From Planctomycetota bacterium (lineage in GTDB: Bacteria; Planctomycetota; J058; JAJDCP01), in assembly GCA_029260765.1 (NCBI GenBank), contig JAJDCP010000079.1, positions 58,726 through 122,725 of the forward strand: 64,000 nucleotides of DNA. The letters are read 5' to 3'. The notes beneath the pieces are model-generated. The model ran no database searches. It worked only from the letters and a program-made list of their open reading frames with translations, and was not told the DNA's origin. Positions within the stretch are counted from its first letter, which is position 1; each line of letters begins with the position of its first letter. The position numbers and the translations under genes are program-made. Positions 53,028-61,855 of the stretch are shown here, piece after piece.

Positions 53028-53828
53028 CTAATAGCGCTCGATAAGCTCGGCGATGAAATTTTCGTCGACATCGACGAACTTCTGCAGGTCCATGGTCTTG
53101 CGCAGCTTGACGATGGTGGTGTCTTCCACTTCGTTCATTGTCCGGAGAGCGTCGAGCATGGCGGCGCAATCCGCCCCCTCACGCACCACTACAAGGTTGA
53201 CCGGCAGGGGCGGGCTGATATGGATGGGCCGGTAGTTGTCCGCGTATTTCGCCTGCGTTTGGAACTGCTGGTAGAAGTTCTCATCCAGGATCACCGCGGT
53301 GCCGGGCTTCTTGCCTTTGCGCATCGCTCCGTTGGGGGAGCGGCTCTGGGTGTAGGTCGCGCCTTCGGCCGGCAACAGGAACTCGTCAACGAAGTGCGCA
53401 TCCCACTCGGTCCCATACACCTGCAACCCGGCGGGCAGCTCTTCGCTGACCACGTCGGCGATCGGCAGGAGCGCACCTGCCGTGTCGTACACCACGGTCA
53501 TGTAACGCCCCTCGGGGCGCAGCATACGTTCGGCCTGCAGCACAGCCGTCCAGCCCATCTGCTCCTGGTACTTGAGAAAGATCGGCAGGCTGACGATGCA
53601 TAGCTCGGGGTTCTCGGCGCCCTGCGGCCCTTCGTCCTCCGAAGCGGCATAGCGGATCGACAGCGTTCCCGCCTGCAGGCCCGCAGTGCTCTCTAGATAA
53701 CGAGCGAAGTCATCCAACACCGGAGCCGCCTGCGCGGCACTCCCCCCTTGGCCCGGATGCCAGATGAGAACCTCCTGGGCCAGGGTCGCTGCGGCCAGCA
53801 GGCCCAGCAAGAGCAGCGTGCGCGTCAT
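53028..53828 (-). CDS. Periplasmic solute-binding-like protein (PhnD/TauT-like fold)
   Basis: 266 residues with a signal peptide (MTRTLLLLGLLAAATLAQ). The mature protein alternates beta strands and helices in the manner of type II periplasmic binding proteins: LIWHPGQGG at the start, LCIVSLPIFLKYQEQMGWTA, YMTVVYDTAGALLPI and a late helix. PhnD-type phosphonate/phosphite binding proteins share this pattern, but no transporter genes are adjacent, so it may be a sensor accessory to the kinase rather than part of an uptake system. Assignment is moderate. Confidence 0.75.
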   Translation of the reverse strand: MTRTLLLLGLLAAATLAQEVLIWHPGQGGSAAQAAPVLDDFARYLESTAGLQAGTLSIRYAASEDEGPQGAENPELCIVSLPIFLKYQEQMGWTAVLQAERMLRPEGRYMTVVYDTAGALLPIADVVSEELPAGLQVYGTEWDAHFVDEFLLPAEGATYTQSRSPNGAMRKGKKPGTAVILDENFYQQFQTQAKYADNYRPIHISPPLPVNLVVVREGADCAAMLDALRTMNEVEDTTIVKLRKTMDLQKFVDVDENFIAELIERY

Positions 53829-53872
53829 GATTCCTCCACGGGGCGGCCGCCTGCCTGCCCGAGCGTCTCTAT

Positions 53873-54313
53873 TCAGGGCTTGGCCTGGGAAACCTGGTCG
53901 AGCAGTGCCAGCAGGCGCGGGAACTCGGGGTCCTTCCGCAGGCTCGCCAGATCGGGATCGCTCAACACCAGATCCCGGTCGTCGAAGCCTTGACGGACCG
54001 CGCTCTGCAAAGATTCAAAAGCCTTCGCCTGATTGTCGAGGCGGGCATAGCTGCAGGCCAGGTTGTAGCGCACCGTCGGGTTGTCAGGATCGAGGGCGCA
54101 CAACTTCAGATCGACCGTCAGGCTGTCGTCGAAGCGGCCCAGGCGGGCATATTCGTCGCCGAGAAACCACAGCGCCGGCAGGAAGTCCGGCTCCGAGCGC
54201 AGATACGCCTCGCACAGCCGCAACTGGAAGCCCCGCGCAAGCTCGTCGGCAGCCTCATCATCGAGACAGAGCGGCTTGCGTGCTCCTGAGCGCAGGAAAT
54301 GGACTCTCCGCAT
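53873..54313 (-). CDS. Small TPR protein
   Basis: 146 residues, starting 3 bases after the propeller-protein stop. It has no signal peptide. Two or three TPR-like helix pairs are seen (ALWFLGDEYARLGRFDDSLT, VRYNLACSYARLDNQAKAFE) and a final helix that ends LLDQVSQAKP. The pattern resembles TPR_end-of-group domains found beside bacterial kinases. It is a likely protein-interaction module co-translated with its neighbours. Confidence 0.82.
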   Translation of the reverse strand: MRRVHFLRSGARKPLCLDDEAADELARGFQLRLCEAYLRSEPDFLPALWFLGDEYARLGRFDDSLTVDLKLCALDPDNPTVRYNLACSYARLDNQAKAFESLQSAVRQGFDDRDLVLSDPDLASLRKDPEFPRLLALLDQVSQAKP

Positions 54314-54316
54314 CGC

Positions 54317-56605
54317 CTAACGCCCCGGCATCAAACGCGCCCCGCGCAATTGAATGCGCAAGCGCTCGTCCGGCTCGCCTTCGGGAGCGGCCGCAGCCTG
54401 CTCTCGGAACTTCTCCTCGAGCAGGCCCTGCTCAAACTCCGGCGACACCGTGCCGTCGCGGGGCACCAGGTACACCCCCTTGTCGGTCGGCAGCACCAAC
54501 CAGTTCCGGCCGACCAGCGGGCGCCCGGTGGGCGCGTTGTTCTCAAAACCTCCGAGCTCGAGGCTCTCGGGAATCGCCTCGAAGTCGAAGCGCGGCAGAC
54601 CCGTGCGACGGATGACCTTGCCGGTGTTCTCCGCAACCAGGGTGAACTGCTCGAGGCCGTTCTCGGTCGGGAAATAGAAGGTGCTGCCGCGGATCACCGC
54701 AGGCCCCGTGATATCGCTGGCCAGCTTGCGCGCTCCGCCCATCAGGCGCAGCGAGGTCTTGAAGTCGATGACCTCGAACTCGTTGCCACCATAGATCAGC
54801 AGGCAGGTCGGCGCGTCGGGCTCCGGGGGTTGCCAGGGACCGAGAACAGCCATCTTGTCCGACTTCTTCTGGTCTGAGCTCTTGTCCGTCCAAGCGGGTA
54901 CGTGGCCGTCTTCGATCAACAACCAATAGATCATGTGCGAGTCGAAGGGCGCGCAGATCACGATCGGGTTGCGCGGGTTGCGGTCGAGCACCGGCTGGTT
55001 CCAAGCCTGCATCGGGCTGGGCGCCAGGCCGGGATTGAGGGCCTGTCCCCAGCCGTTGAACTCATTGTTCGCCTGCACCGCGTCGCTGATCACATAGCGA
55101 TGCAACCAGAGAATGTCGCCGGAGAACGGCTCGAGGCAGACCGTCGCACCGTAGTTCGTGTTGACGATCACCCTGCCACGGTAGCTGGCAAGCGTCGAAG
55201 GGTGCATGCGCTTGGTGACCTCGCCGTAGCCGCCCCAGTTGTTGGCGGCCTGGTCGCTGCGCGCCACCAGGAAGTGCCGCCAGAGCAGATCGGGCCGGCC
55301 GTACTCGTTGGCGCCCGCGCGGAAACAGTTGACGAAGACCTCGCTCTCCTGATCGATGGTCATGGCGGTCGCGAACACGAACTCGCCGAGCACCAGGGGA
55401 GTCGAAGAATAGTGCACGCTCTCGATCTGCTCGCGGGTCTTCTGTTCGGTGTAGGAGAGATCGCTGGTGGTCCACAGGGTGGCCAGATCACGGCTGAGAT
55501 CGAAGGCGTACAGGTTGGCGTACAGCCGCTGTCCCAGCGCGCCCTCTTCCAGCGGCATATTGGCCGCGTCGGCCCGCACGGAGAACATGTTGGTGTACAA
55601 CACGCCGTGGTCGATGGTTCCCCCGTGCAGCAGGTGCTGCTGGTCCGGCGGCATCTCCACTGCGGTGGCCTGGAAGGGCACCGTCTGGCTGGCGCCGGTT
55701 CGTAGATCGACAGCAAATGTCTGCGTACCAGCGTTGTAGTACAACTTGTCGTCGTGCAGGATCGGCAGCCCCACGGCGCCCGCGGGCATGTCGAAATACA
55801 ACATCTGGCCCGCAGCCCCCCAGGCCGCGCCCGGCAGATCGTCCTGCGCCTCCGGTTCGAGCCTCTGGGCGTTCAGGTTCTGCGCCCCCGTGCGGCTGCG
55901 CTGCAGCTCGAACAGGCGCCCCAGTTCTTCGTGCACGGCCTGCCAGGAGGTGCCTCCGGGAGCATCTCCCTCGTGGGGCAGCACCGCCAGCACCGCTTCG
56001 GCCTCGGCGAAGTGCTGCTGGGCGAGCAGGGCCACCAATTGCCGCAGCCGCACCTGGTTGGAGGGGGTCTCGGCGAGCTTGATCGCGAGGTCGCCATAGC
56101 CGACGGACAGCTCCGTGTCGCCATTCTCGAGCGCCCGCGCCTGCAACTGCTCGGCCGCCCAGGATCCGTGGGAGGAATAGCGGTAGCCGTCGAGCAGCTG
56201 CCACAACAGTGGCAGCTCACCGGTCAGCTCGTAGCCTTTGCGCAGCGAAACCGCCTCGGCCTCGACCTGATCCCGGTAGTAGGCCGCCAGCCGCGGCTTG
56301 AGGGCAGCGATCTTCTCGACCAGCCAGCGGTGTGCTCCCTGGTAGCGCCGTCCCCGCTTCGGGGAACTTCCCGAGATGAAAGGAACCTCGATCAGCTTGT
56401 TGCGGTCTTTGCCCCGCGCCTGCCATTCCAGCCGGATCAGCAGATCGACGCCCGCCTCGGGATTGTCATTCAGCTTCCGATCGAGCTCATCGAGGGTGAA
56501 GTCGAGCTCAGGACCGATCTCTTCGATGTAGACCCGCTCCTCGGAGTCTTGCGCGTACACGCAGAGGCTCAACAGCAGCAGGAAGACGGGCATTCGATCA
56601 TGCAT
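54317..56605 (-). CDS. Exported PQQ-type beta-propeller protein
   Basis: 762 residues from ATG 56605, which lies 17 bases after the kinase stop with GTGAGGA upstream and starts a clean signal peptide (MHDRMPVFLLLLSLCVYAQ). The N-terminal ~250 residues are helical, TPR-like (WAAEQLQARALENGDTELSV). The remainder has repeated strand blocks of the quinoprotein/BamB type (LYYNAGTQTFAVDLRTG, VIVNTNYGATVCLEPFSGDI). No PQQ ligand set is evident, so it is a scaffold-like propeller. It follows the kinase in the same operon, which suggests an envelope function under kinase control. Confidence 0.87.
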   Translation of the reverse strand: MHDRMPVFLLLLSLCVYAQDSEERVYIEEIGPELDFTLDELDRKLNDNPEAGVDLLIRLEWQARGKDRNKLIEVPFISGSSPKRGRRYQGAHRWLVEKIAALKPRLAAYYRDQVEAEAVSLRKGYELTGELPLLWQLLDGYRYSSHGSWAAEQLQARALENGDTELSVGYGDLAIKLAETPSNQVRLRQLVALLAQQHFAEAEAVLAVLPHEGDAPGGTSWQAVHEELGRLFELQRSRTGAQNLNAQRLEPEAQDDLPGAAWGAAGQMLYFDMPAGAVGLPILHDDKLYYNAGTQTFAVDLRTGASQTVPFQATAVEMPPDQQHLLHGGTIDHGVLYTNMFSVRADAANMPLEEGALGQRLYANLYAFDLSRDLATLWTTSDLSYTEQKTREQIESVHYSSTPLVLGEFVFATAMTIDQESEVFVNCFRAGANEYGRPDLLWRHFLVARSDQAANNWGGYGEVTKRMHPSTLASYRGRVIVNTNYGATVCLEPFSGDILWLHRYVISDAVQANNEFNGWGQALNPGLAPSPMQAWNQPVLDRNPRNPIVICAPFDSHMIYWLLIEDGHVPAWTDKSSDQKKSDKMAVLGPWQPPEPDAPTCLLIYGGNEFEVIDFKTSLRLMGGARKLASDITGPAVIRGSTFYFPTENGLEQFTLVAENTGKVIRRTGLPRFDFEAIPESLELGGFENNAPTGRPLVGRNWLVLPTDKGVYLVPRDGTVSPEFEQGLLEEKFREQAAAAPEGEPDERLRIQLRGARLMPGR

Positions 56606-56621
56606 GACGGTCCTCACGGTC

Positions 56622-57593
56622 TCAGGTGCCTGGGCGGTTTCGGGCACTGCCCTGCAGGCCGCGCTCGGGGAAAACACCCCGCAGGTATTTGGCGAGCTTC
56701 ACGTTCGTGGGCCCGAAGCTGTCATTGTATAGGATGAACTCGAGCTCGTTGCCGAATTCCCCGGCAGTCTGAAAGCGCAGCTCGGGGTTGCGTTCGAGCG
56801 CAGTGAGCAGCAGCCTTTCGAGATCTTCGGGAATCTGCGGGTTGAGCTGCCGCGGCGGCCGGATCGGCTTCGACAGAACATTGCGCAGCGCCCGGTGTCG
56901 GTCAGGGCCATCGAACAGCACCGTGCCGGTCAGCAGCTCGTACATCACGATGCCGAGGCTGAAGATGTCCGAGCGCAGGTCCGTCGGCTGATACTGGGCC
57001 TGTTCGGGGGACATATAACCGGTCTTGCCCAACAAGACCTCGCCCTCCTGGTCACGCATCAGGTTGCGCGCCTTGGCGATCCCGAAGTCGGTCAGCTTGA
57101 CCACCCCCTGCCAGGTGACCATCAGGTTGCTGGGGCTGACATCGCGGTGCACCACCCCGAGCAGCTTCCCGTCACGATCACGCTTGGTGTGCGCGTATTC
57201 GAGACCCCGGCAGACGCGGCTGATCACAAACGCGACGTAGGCAGGCGGAATGTACTTGCGCAGCCGCGCGTGCCGCGCCATCAGCTGGTTCAGGTTGATG
57301 CCATCGATGTATTCCATCGCCAGGAAGTAGCGACGCTTGTCGGGCATCTTGCCCAGGTGGTAGACCTGCGCGATGTTCTCGTGCACCAGGTCGGCGACCA
57401 GCCGGGCTTCCCCCACGAACATCTCCGTGAAGTCGGCATCGTCCATCGCCTCGGAGAGCAGGACCTTGAGAGCTATGGTCTTCTCGAAGCCCCGGACCCC
57501 GAGCTGCTTGGCCTCGTACACCACCCCCATACCGCCTTTGGCGATTTCGCGGCAGATCTCCAAGCCCGCAGTGGCTTCGATGTAGCCCAGCAA
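56622..57593 (-). CDS. Soluble Ser/Thr protein kinase with HRDVSPSN catalytic loop
   Basis: 323 residues from TTG 57593 (AAGGA 7 bases upstream). A TTG at 57650 would add 19 residues that do not look like kinase. Glycine loop AKGGMGVVYEAKQ, Lys in IALKVLL, Glu in FVGEARLVADL, catalytic loop HRDVSPSNLMV in which the usual Lys is Ser, DFGIAKA and YMSPEQAQ. The S-for-K change is common in myxobacterial Pkn kinases, which remain active, so activity is likely. No membrane helix is present. It is the first gene of a minus-strand operon with a propeller, a TPR protein, a binding protein and a lipoprotein. Confidence 0.93.
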   Translation of the reverse strand: MLGYIEATAGLEICREIAKGGMGVVYEAKQLGVRGFEKTIALKVLLSEAMDDADFTEMFVGEARLVADLVHENIAQVYHLGKMPDKRRYFLAMEYIDGINLNQLMARHARLRKYIPPAYVAFVISRVCRGLEYAHTKRDRDGKLLGVVHRDVSPSNLMVTWQGVVKLTDFGIAKARNLMRDQEGEVLLGKTGYMSPEQAQYQPTDLRSDIFSLGIVMYELLTGTVLFDGPDRHRALRNVLSKPIRPPRQLNPQIPEDLERLLLTALERNPELRFQTAGEFGNELEFILYNDSFGPTNVKLAKYLRGVFPERGLQGSARNRPGT

Positions 57594-57753
57594 AGTGTGA
57601 TCCTTGCAGGAGGGATGCAGGTGCCGTCGCGTCCAACGGCCTGCCTCCAACTTACCCGGCGCCAGCCCGCGCGGTCAAGTCCCCCCCTGGGTCTGGCGGG
57701 CGGGCCCGGGCCCTGATAGACTCGGGGCCACCCACCACACTCGGAGATCCCCG

Positions 57754-58824
57754 ATGAAACTCTTCGATATCATGGAAACCAAGGGCCACGAGCAGGTCGT
57801 CATCGGCTCGCAACCCGACACCGGTCTCCGGACCATCATCGCCATCCACGACACAACCCTGGGCCCGGCCCTGGGTGGATGCCGCATCTGGCCCTATGCT
57901 TCGGAAGACGAGGCGCTGACCGACGTCCTACGCCTGTCGCGGGCGATGACCTACAAGGCCTCGGCTGCCGGGCTCAACCTCGGCGGCGGTAAGGCCGTGA
58001 TCATCGCCGATCCCAAGAAGGAAAAGAGCGAAGCCCTCTTCCGCGCCTTCGGCCGCTTCGTGCAGAGCCTGAACGGGCGCTACATCACCGCCGAAGATGT
58101 CGGCACCGATGTGACCGACATGGAATTCATCCGCATGGAGACCAAGCACGTCGTCGGCTTGAACACCGACCGCGGCGGCAGCGGCGACCCCTCGCCTGTG
58201 ACCGCCGTCGGCGTGCTGCACGGGATGGAAGCCACGCTCCAAGAGACGGGCAAATCCGGCAAGTTCGATGGCCTGCGGGTCGCCATCCAGGGCCTGGGTC
58301 ACTGCGGCAGCCACCTGGCCCGCCTGCTCCACGAGCGCGGCGCGTCGCTGATCGTGACCGACATCAATCCTGAGCGCACTGATATGGCCGCCAGCGAGTA
58401 CAACGCCGAGGTCGTGCCTCCGGACCAGATCATCGAGGTCGACGCCGACATCTTCGCACCCTGCGCGATGGGAGCGGTGATCAACCCCGAGAGCCTCGAC
58501 CGTCTGCGCGCCCCCATCGTGGCGGGCTCTGCCAACAACCAGCTCGCGACCATCGAGATGGCCGCCGAGCTCGAGAAGCGCGGCAAGATCTACGCCCCCG
58601 ACTTCGTGATCAATGCCGGCGGGCTGATCAACGTCAGCTTCGAGCTCTGGGGCTACAACCGCGAGCGCGCCCTGCGCCGCACCCGCAACATCTACTACCA
58701 GCTGCGCAAGGTCTACAAGCAGAGCCGCGAGAAGAAGATCACCACCCAGGATGCCGCGATGGAGGTGGCCGTCGAGCGCATCGACATCATCCGCAAGATC
58801 AGCCGCTCGTATCGGAAGGCGTGA
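57754..58824 (+). CDS. Leucine dehydrogenase family protein (Glu/Leu/Phe/Val dehydrogenase)
   Basis: 356 residues from ATG 57754 with GGAG about 8 bases upstream. The catalytic Lys region is LNLGGGKAVIIADP, with a dimerisation domain before it (GPALGGCRIWPY). The NAD-binding Rossmann motif is GLGHCGSHLARLL. The C-terminal part has VINAGGLINVSFE. Length and motifs fit leucine dehydrogenase, which oxidatively deaminates branched-chain amino acids to 2-oxo acids with NAD+. The next gene, an acyl-CoA synthetase, overlaps by 4 bases (GTGA), consistent with branched-chain acid activation. It is read from a divergent intergenic promoter. Confidence 0.94.
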   Translation: MKLFDIMETKGHEQVVIGSQPDTGLRTIIAIHDTTLGPALGGCRIWPYASEDEALTDVLRLSRAMTYKASAAGLNLGGGKAVIIADPKKEKSEALFRAFGRFVQSLNGRYITAEDVGTDVTDMEFIRMETKHVVGLNTDRGGSGDPSPVTAVGVLHGMEATLQETGKSGKFDGLRVAIQGLGHCGSHLARLLHERGASLIVTDINPERTDMAASEYNAEVVPPDQIIEVDADIFAPCAMGAVINPESLDRLRAPIVAGSANNQLATIEMAAELEKRGKIYAPDFVINAGGLINVSFELWGYNRERALRRTRNIYYQLRKVYKQSREKKITTQDAAMEVAVERIDIIRKISRSYRKA

Positions 58825-60449
58825 GCTCCGCTGTGATCCCTCTCGCTCCAGGTTCAGCCTTCAAGCTCCTCCGATGGCTCGAGATCGGGCCTCTCGACCT
58901 GATGCGGGTCGTACCCCGGGTGCTGCGCGAGCGGCGCATCCCCGGGCCCGAGGTTTTCTTGGGCATCTACGCCCACAAGCGTCCCCAGGCCATCGCGGTC
59001 AGCGATGGAACCCGCAGCTACGACTACGCGCGCCATTACGAGCTCTCCCGGCGGGCCGCGGGTTGTCTGGCGGCCCTGGGACTGGGAACCGGCGACCGGG
59101 TGGCCCTGTTTTCGACCAACCGGGCCGAGCTGCCGCTGGCGTCGCTGGCCATCCTGGCAGCAGGCATGAAGCCGGTGGCGGTCAACTACCGCCTGACTGC
59201 CCCCGAGCTCGCCTACATCCTGTCCCATAGCGGCGCGAAGGCGATCTTCTTCCATCCCAAGCTGGAAGAGGTCGTCGAGGCGGCCTGCGCCCAGCCCAAT
59301 GTGCGCATCGACGCCGATCGTCGCTTGTCGTTGGACGATCTCGAGCACATCGATGCCAGCTTCGCCAACCAGCGCTTGCCTTCGGCGCCCGATGAGATGC
59401 CCGCCACGATCTACACCTCTGGTACGACGGGCAAGCCGAAGGGCGCGGTGATCACCCCCATCGATCCGCCCGGCCTGCTGCACGCGATGGGCCGGGCCCT
59501 CGCCTATCCGCGGGGGATGGCGCTGTTGATGCCCTGCCCGCTCTACCATTCGGCGCCGACTTTCCTGTCGATGATGTGTGTGGCGAGCGGGGGTGAGCTG
59601 CGGCTGCTGCCGAAGTATTCCGCCGAGGCGGTGCTCGACGGACTCGCCGACCCAGCCGTCGGCGCGGTGCTGCTGGTTCCTTTCATGATCGAAGACCTGC
59701 TACAGACCTACGGTGAGGATGGCCTGCGCAAACGCCGGCCTCCGAGGCTGCGCGCGCTGTACTCTTCGGCGGCGCCGCTGCGTCCCGAGACCAAGCGGGC
59801 CATCACCCGCGCCTGGGGTGAGTGCCTGTGTGAATTCTACGGTTCGACCGAGGCGGGCATCGTCTCGATCTTGCGGCCGGCGGATGTCAGCGCCCACGCG
59901 CAGAGCGTCGGCCGCGCGGCGCCCGGCGTGAGCTTCCAGATCCTGAGCGCGTCCGGAGAGCCCCTGAACCCTGGCGAGATCGGCCAGGTGTGCGCCTCAA
60001 GCCGTTGGCATCAGACCCGCTACCACGAAGATCCCGGGGCCACCGACGCGGCCCATCTCGGCGACGTCTTCCTGACCGGTGATCTCGGTAGCGTCAGCCC
60101 CGAGGGCTTCCTGCGTATCAGTGGCAGAGCCAGCGACATGGTGATCTCTGGCGGTGTCAATCTGTATCCCGCCGAGGTCGAGGAAGTGTTGGCCGAGCAT
60201 CCGGCGATCCGCGAAGTCTCGGTGGTCGGCCTGCCCGACCCGCGCTGGGGTGAGGCTCTGCATGCCGTGTTGGTCTGCGACGGCAGCCTCGACATCGAAC
60301 AGCTCGACGGCTGGGCACGACTGCGTTTGGCCGGTTACAAGCTGCCCCGCCATTTCCACTTCCGCGACCTGCTGCCCCGCAATCCCTCGGGAAAGGTCCT
60401 CAAGCGCGTGCTGCGCCAGCAACTGCAGGAAGAGCTGCAGCAGTCCTAG
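58821..60449 (+). CDS. AMP-forming acyl-CoA synthetase
   Basis: 542 residues from a GTG overlapping the previous stop. Motifs are complete: P-loop-like TIYTSGTTGKPKGAV (~195), EFYGSTEAG (~335), TGDLG and GRASDMVISGGVNLYPAEVE (hinge region), and the catalytic Lys in NPSGKVLKR near the C-terminus. It ligates a carboxylic acid to CoA through an acyl-adenylate. Chain length is not predictable by eye; its coupling to the leucine-dehydrogenase-type gene favours a branched-chain or fatty acid. It is followed by the TrmH-like gene after ~17 bases. Confidence 0.94.
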   Translation: MSSAVIPLAPGSAFKLLRWLEIGPLDLMRVVPRVLRERRIPGPEVFLGIYAHKRPQAIAVSDGTRSYDYARHYELSRRAAGCLAALGLGTGDRVALFSTNRAELPLASLAILAAGMKPVAVNYRLTAPELAYILSHSGAKAIFFHPKLEEVVEAACAQPNVRIDADRRLSLDDLEHIDASFANQRLPSAPDEMPATIYTSGTTGKPKGAVITPIDPPGLLHAMGRALAYPRGMALLMPCPLYHSAPTFLSMMCVASGGELRLLPKYSAEAVLDGLADPAVGAVLLVPFMIEDLLQTYGEDGLRKRRPPRLRALYSSAAPLRPETKRAITRAWGECLCEFYGSTEAGIVSILRPADVSAHAQSVGRAAPGVSFQILSASGEPLNPGEIGQVCASSRWHQTRYHEDPGATDAAHLGDVFLTGDLGSVSPEGFLRISGRASDMVISGGVNLYPAEVEEVLAEHPAIREVSVVGLPDPRWGEALHAVLVCDGSLDIEQLDGWARLRLAGYKLPRHFHFRDLLPRNPSGKVLKRVLRQQLQEELQQS

Positions 60450-60466
60450 TGCCCCAGGAGCCCCCC

Positions 60467-61003
60467 ATGGCTGTCCCCGAAAGCCGCCTGGTGCTGTTCA
60501 ACATCGCCAAGCGCTACAACTTCGGCATGTTGATCCGCTCGGCCAATGCCTTCGGTGTCAGCGAGCTGATCGTGGTCGGCCGCAAGCGCTTCAACACCTT
60601 CGGCGCGCAGGGCACCCGTCGCAGCGTGAAATACGTGCATCTCTACACCCTGAAAGAGGCCCATGCCTACCTCAAGGACCTGGGCAGCATGATCTGCGGC
60701 GTCGAGATCGAGCCCGGCGCGCTCCCGATCGAGACCCATCCCTTTGCGCCCCGAACCGCCTTCATGATGGGCAACGAAGGTACCGGGCTGAGCGACGTGC
60801 AGAAGGGGTACTGCGAACAGTTCGTCTACATCCGCCAACACGGGCACGGTGCCTCCCTCAACGTCAACGTGGCCGGCGCCATCGTGCTGCATCACTTCGC
60901 GCTCTGGGCAGGATTTCAAGAGAACGCCCGCAAGGGCAACAAGTTCCTGTCGGTCGACCAGCAACAGACCAAACTTGACGCTGCGCCGGACGTTGCATCA
61001 TAG
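60467..61003 (+). CDS. TrmH/SpoU-type RNA 2'-O-ribose methyltransferase
   Basis: 178 residues from ATG 60467, with AGGAG upstream; the in-frame start at 60449 overlaps the previous stop and is weaker. SPOUT motifs are present: motif 1 NFGMLIRSANAFGV, motif 2 FMMGNEGTGLS and motif 3 SLNVNVAGAIVLHHF. It methylates ribose of tRNA or rRNA using S-adenosylmethionine, binding SAM in the trefoil knot. No extra RNA-binding domain is seen, so it is the minimal TrmL/TrmH type. Cytoplasmic housekeeping gene. Confidence 0.93.
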   Translation: MAVPESRLVLFNIAKRYNFGMLIRSANAFGVSELIVVGRKRFNTFGAQGTRRSVKYVHLYTLKEAHAYLKDLGSMICGVEIEPGALPIETHPFAPRTAFMMGNEGTGLSDVQKGYCEQFVYIRQHGHGASLNVNVAGAIVLHHFALWAGFQENARKGNKFLSVDQQQTKLDAAPDVAS

Positions 61004-61068
61004 TTGGGAGGCGGACGACACAGTGGGGGACGCGTGGGCGAAGAGACAGCAAAGGCACTCCGACCCGC

Positions 61069-61806
61069 GTGGCAGGTCGCTTGAAGCTGCCCCCCCTCGA
61101 ATGCTGGGCCTGCCGCCACGCGCTGCTGCCGGCTGATCTCGCGCGGCTGGGCCTGCTCCGCGTGCGCGCCATGGACGAAGGAGGTCCCTTCTTCGAGCTG
61201 CGTTGCCCCGCCTGCAAGCGCGAGAACATCGCGGAGTGCAACGGCGCCAAGCATTGGTTCTGTTTCCCTCCTGGCAACTTCGGCTGGTTCGACCGGCTGC
61301 TCTCAGGCCCCTTGCGCCGCGCCGAGCTCAACGCCCGCAAGCAATGGTACGCGCGCCGCGACGGCTTCCGCAGCTGGTTCTTCCAGGTGTTGCCCTTCGC
61401 GGTGGCAGAGCCGCAACGGCCGTCGGCCTCGAGCGGGGCGGAGACACCGCCCAGGGCCGCCCCTGAGCCGCCGCCCCGCGGGCCCCGTGCGAAGACCCAG
61501 GAGACGCCGAAGGAGGACGCGAAAGAGGCCCGCAGCCAGGCCCGCGAGGACACCGAAGGCGCCCGGCAGCGCGAGCCGCGCCGGGGCAAACCAGCCCCCA
61601 TCAGCCTGGCCGAAGCCAACGCCCTGCTCGGACTGGAGCCGTCGGCCAACGCCACCGAGGTCAAACAGGCCTACCGCGCGCTTGCCCAGAAGTACCACCC
61701 CGACAAATTCGCCCACCTCGACGAGGACTTCGTCAACCTCGCGCAGCAACGCTTCCTCCGTATCAAGGAGGCCTTTGACGCCCTCTCGGTGCTGCACGAC
61801 AGCTGA
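61069..61806 (+). CDS. J-domain protein with N-terminal zinc-ribbon region
   Basis: 245 residues from GTG 61069. The N-terminal ~100 residues contain CWACRHALL and CPACKRENI, which form a zinc ribbon, and aromatic-rich segments. A charged linker (~120-175) leads to a C-terminal J domain (~180-240) with the HPD in KYHPDKFAHL and flanking helices ALLGLEPSANATEVKQAYRA and FLRIKEAFDAL. It would recruit and stimulate a DnaK. J domain at the C-terminus is the DjlA-like order, but no membrane helix is present. Its client is unknown. Confidence 0.9.
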   Translation: MAGRLKLPPLECWACRHALLPADLARLGLLRVRAMDEGGPFFELRCPACKRENIAECNGAKHWFCFPPGNFGWFDRLLSGPLRRAELNARKQWYARRDGFRSWFFQVLPFAVAEPQRPSASSGAETPPRAAPEPPPRGPRAKTQETPKEDAKEARSQAREDTEGARQREPRRGKPAPISLAEANALLGLEPSANATEVKQAYRALAQKYHPDKFAHLDEDFVNLAQQRFLRIKEAFDALSVLHDS

Positions 61807-61855
61807 TCTCAGCTGTGCTACCATAGTGGCACGATAGCGAACGCAGGAGGCGGGT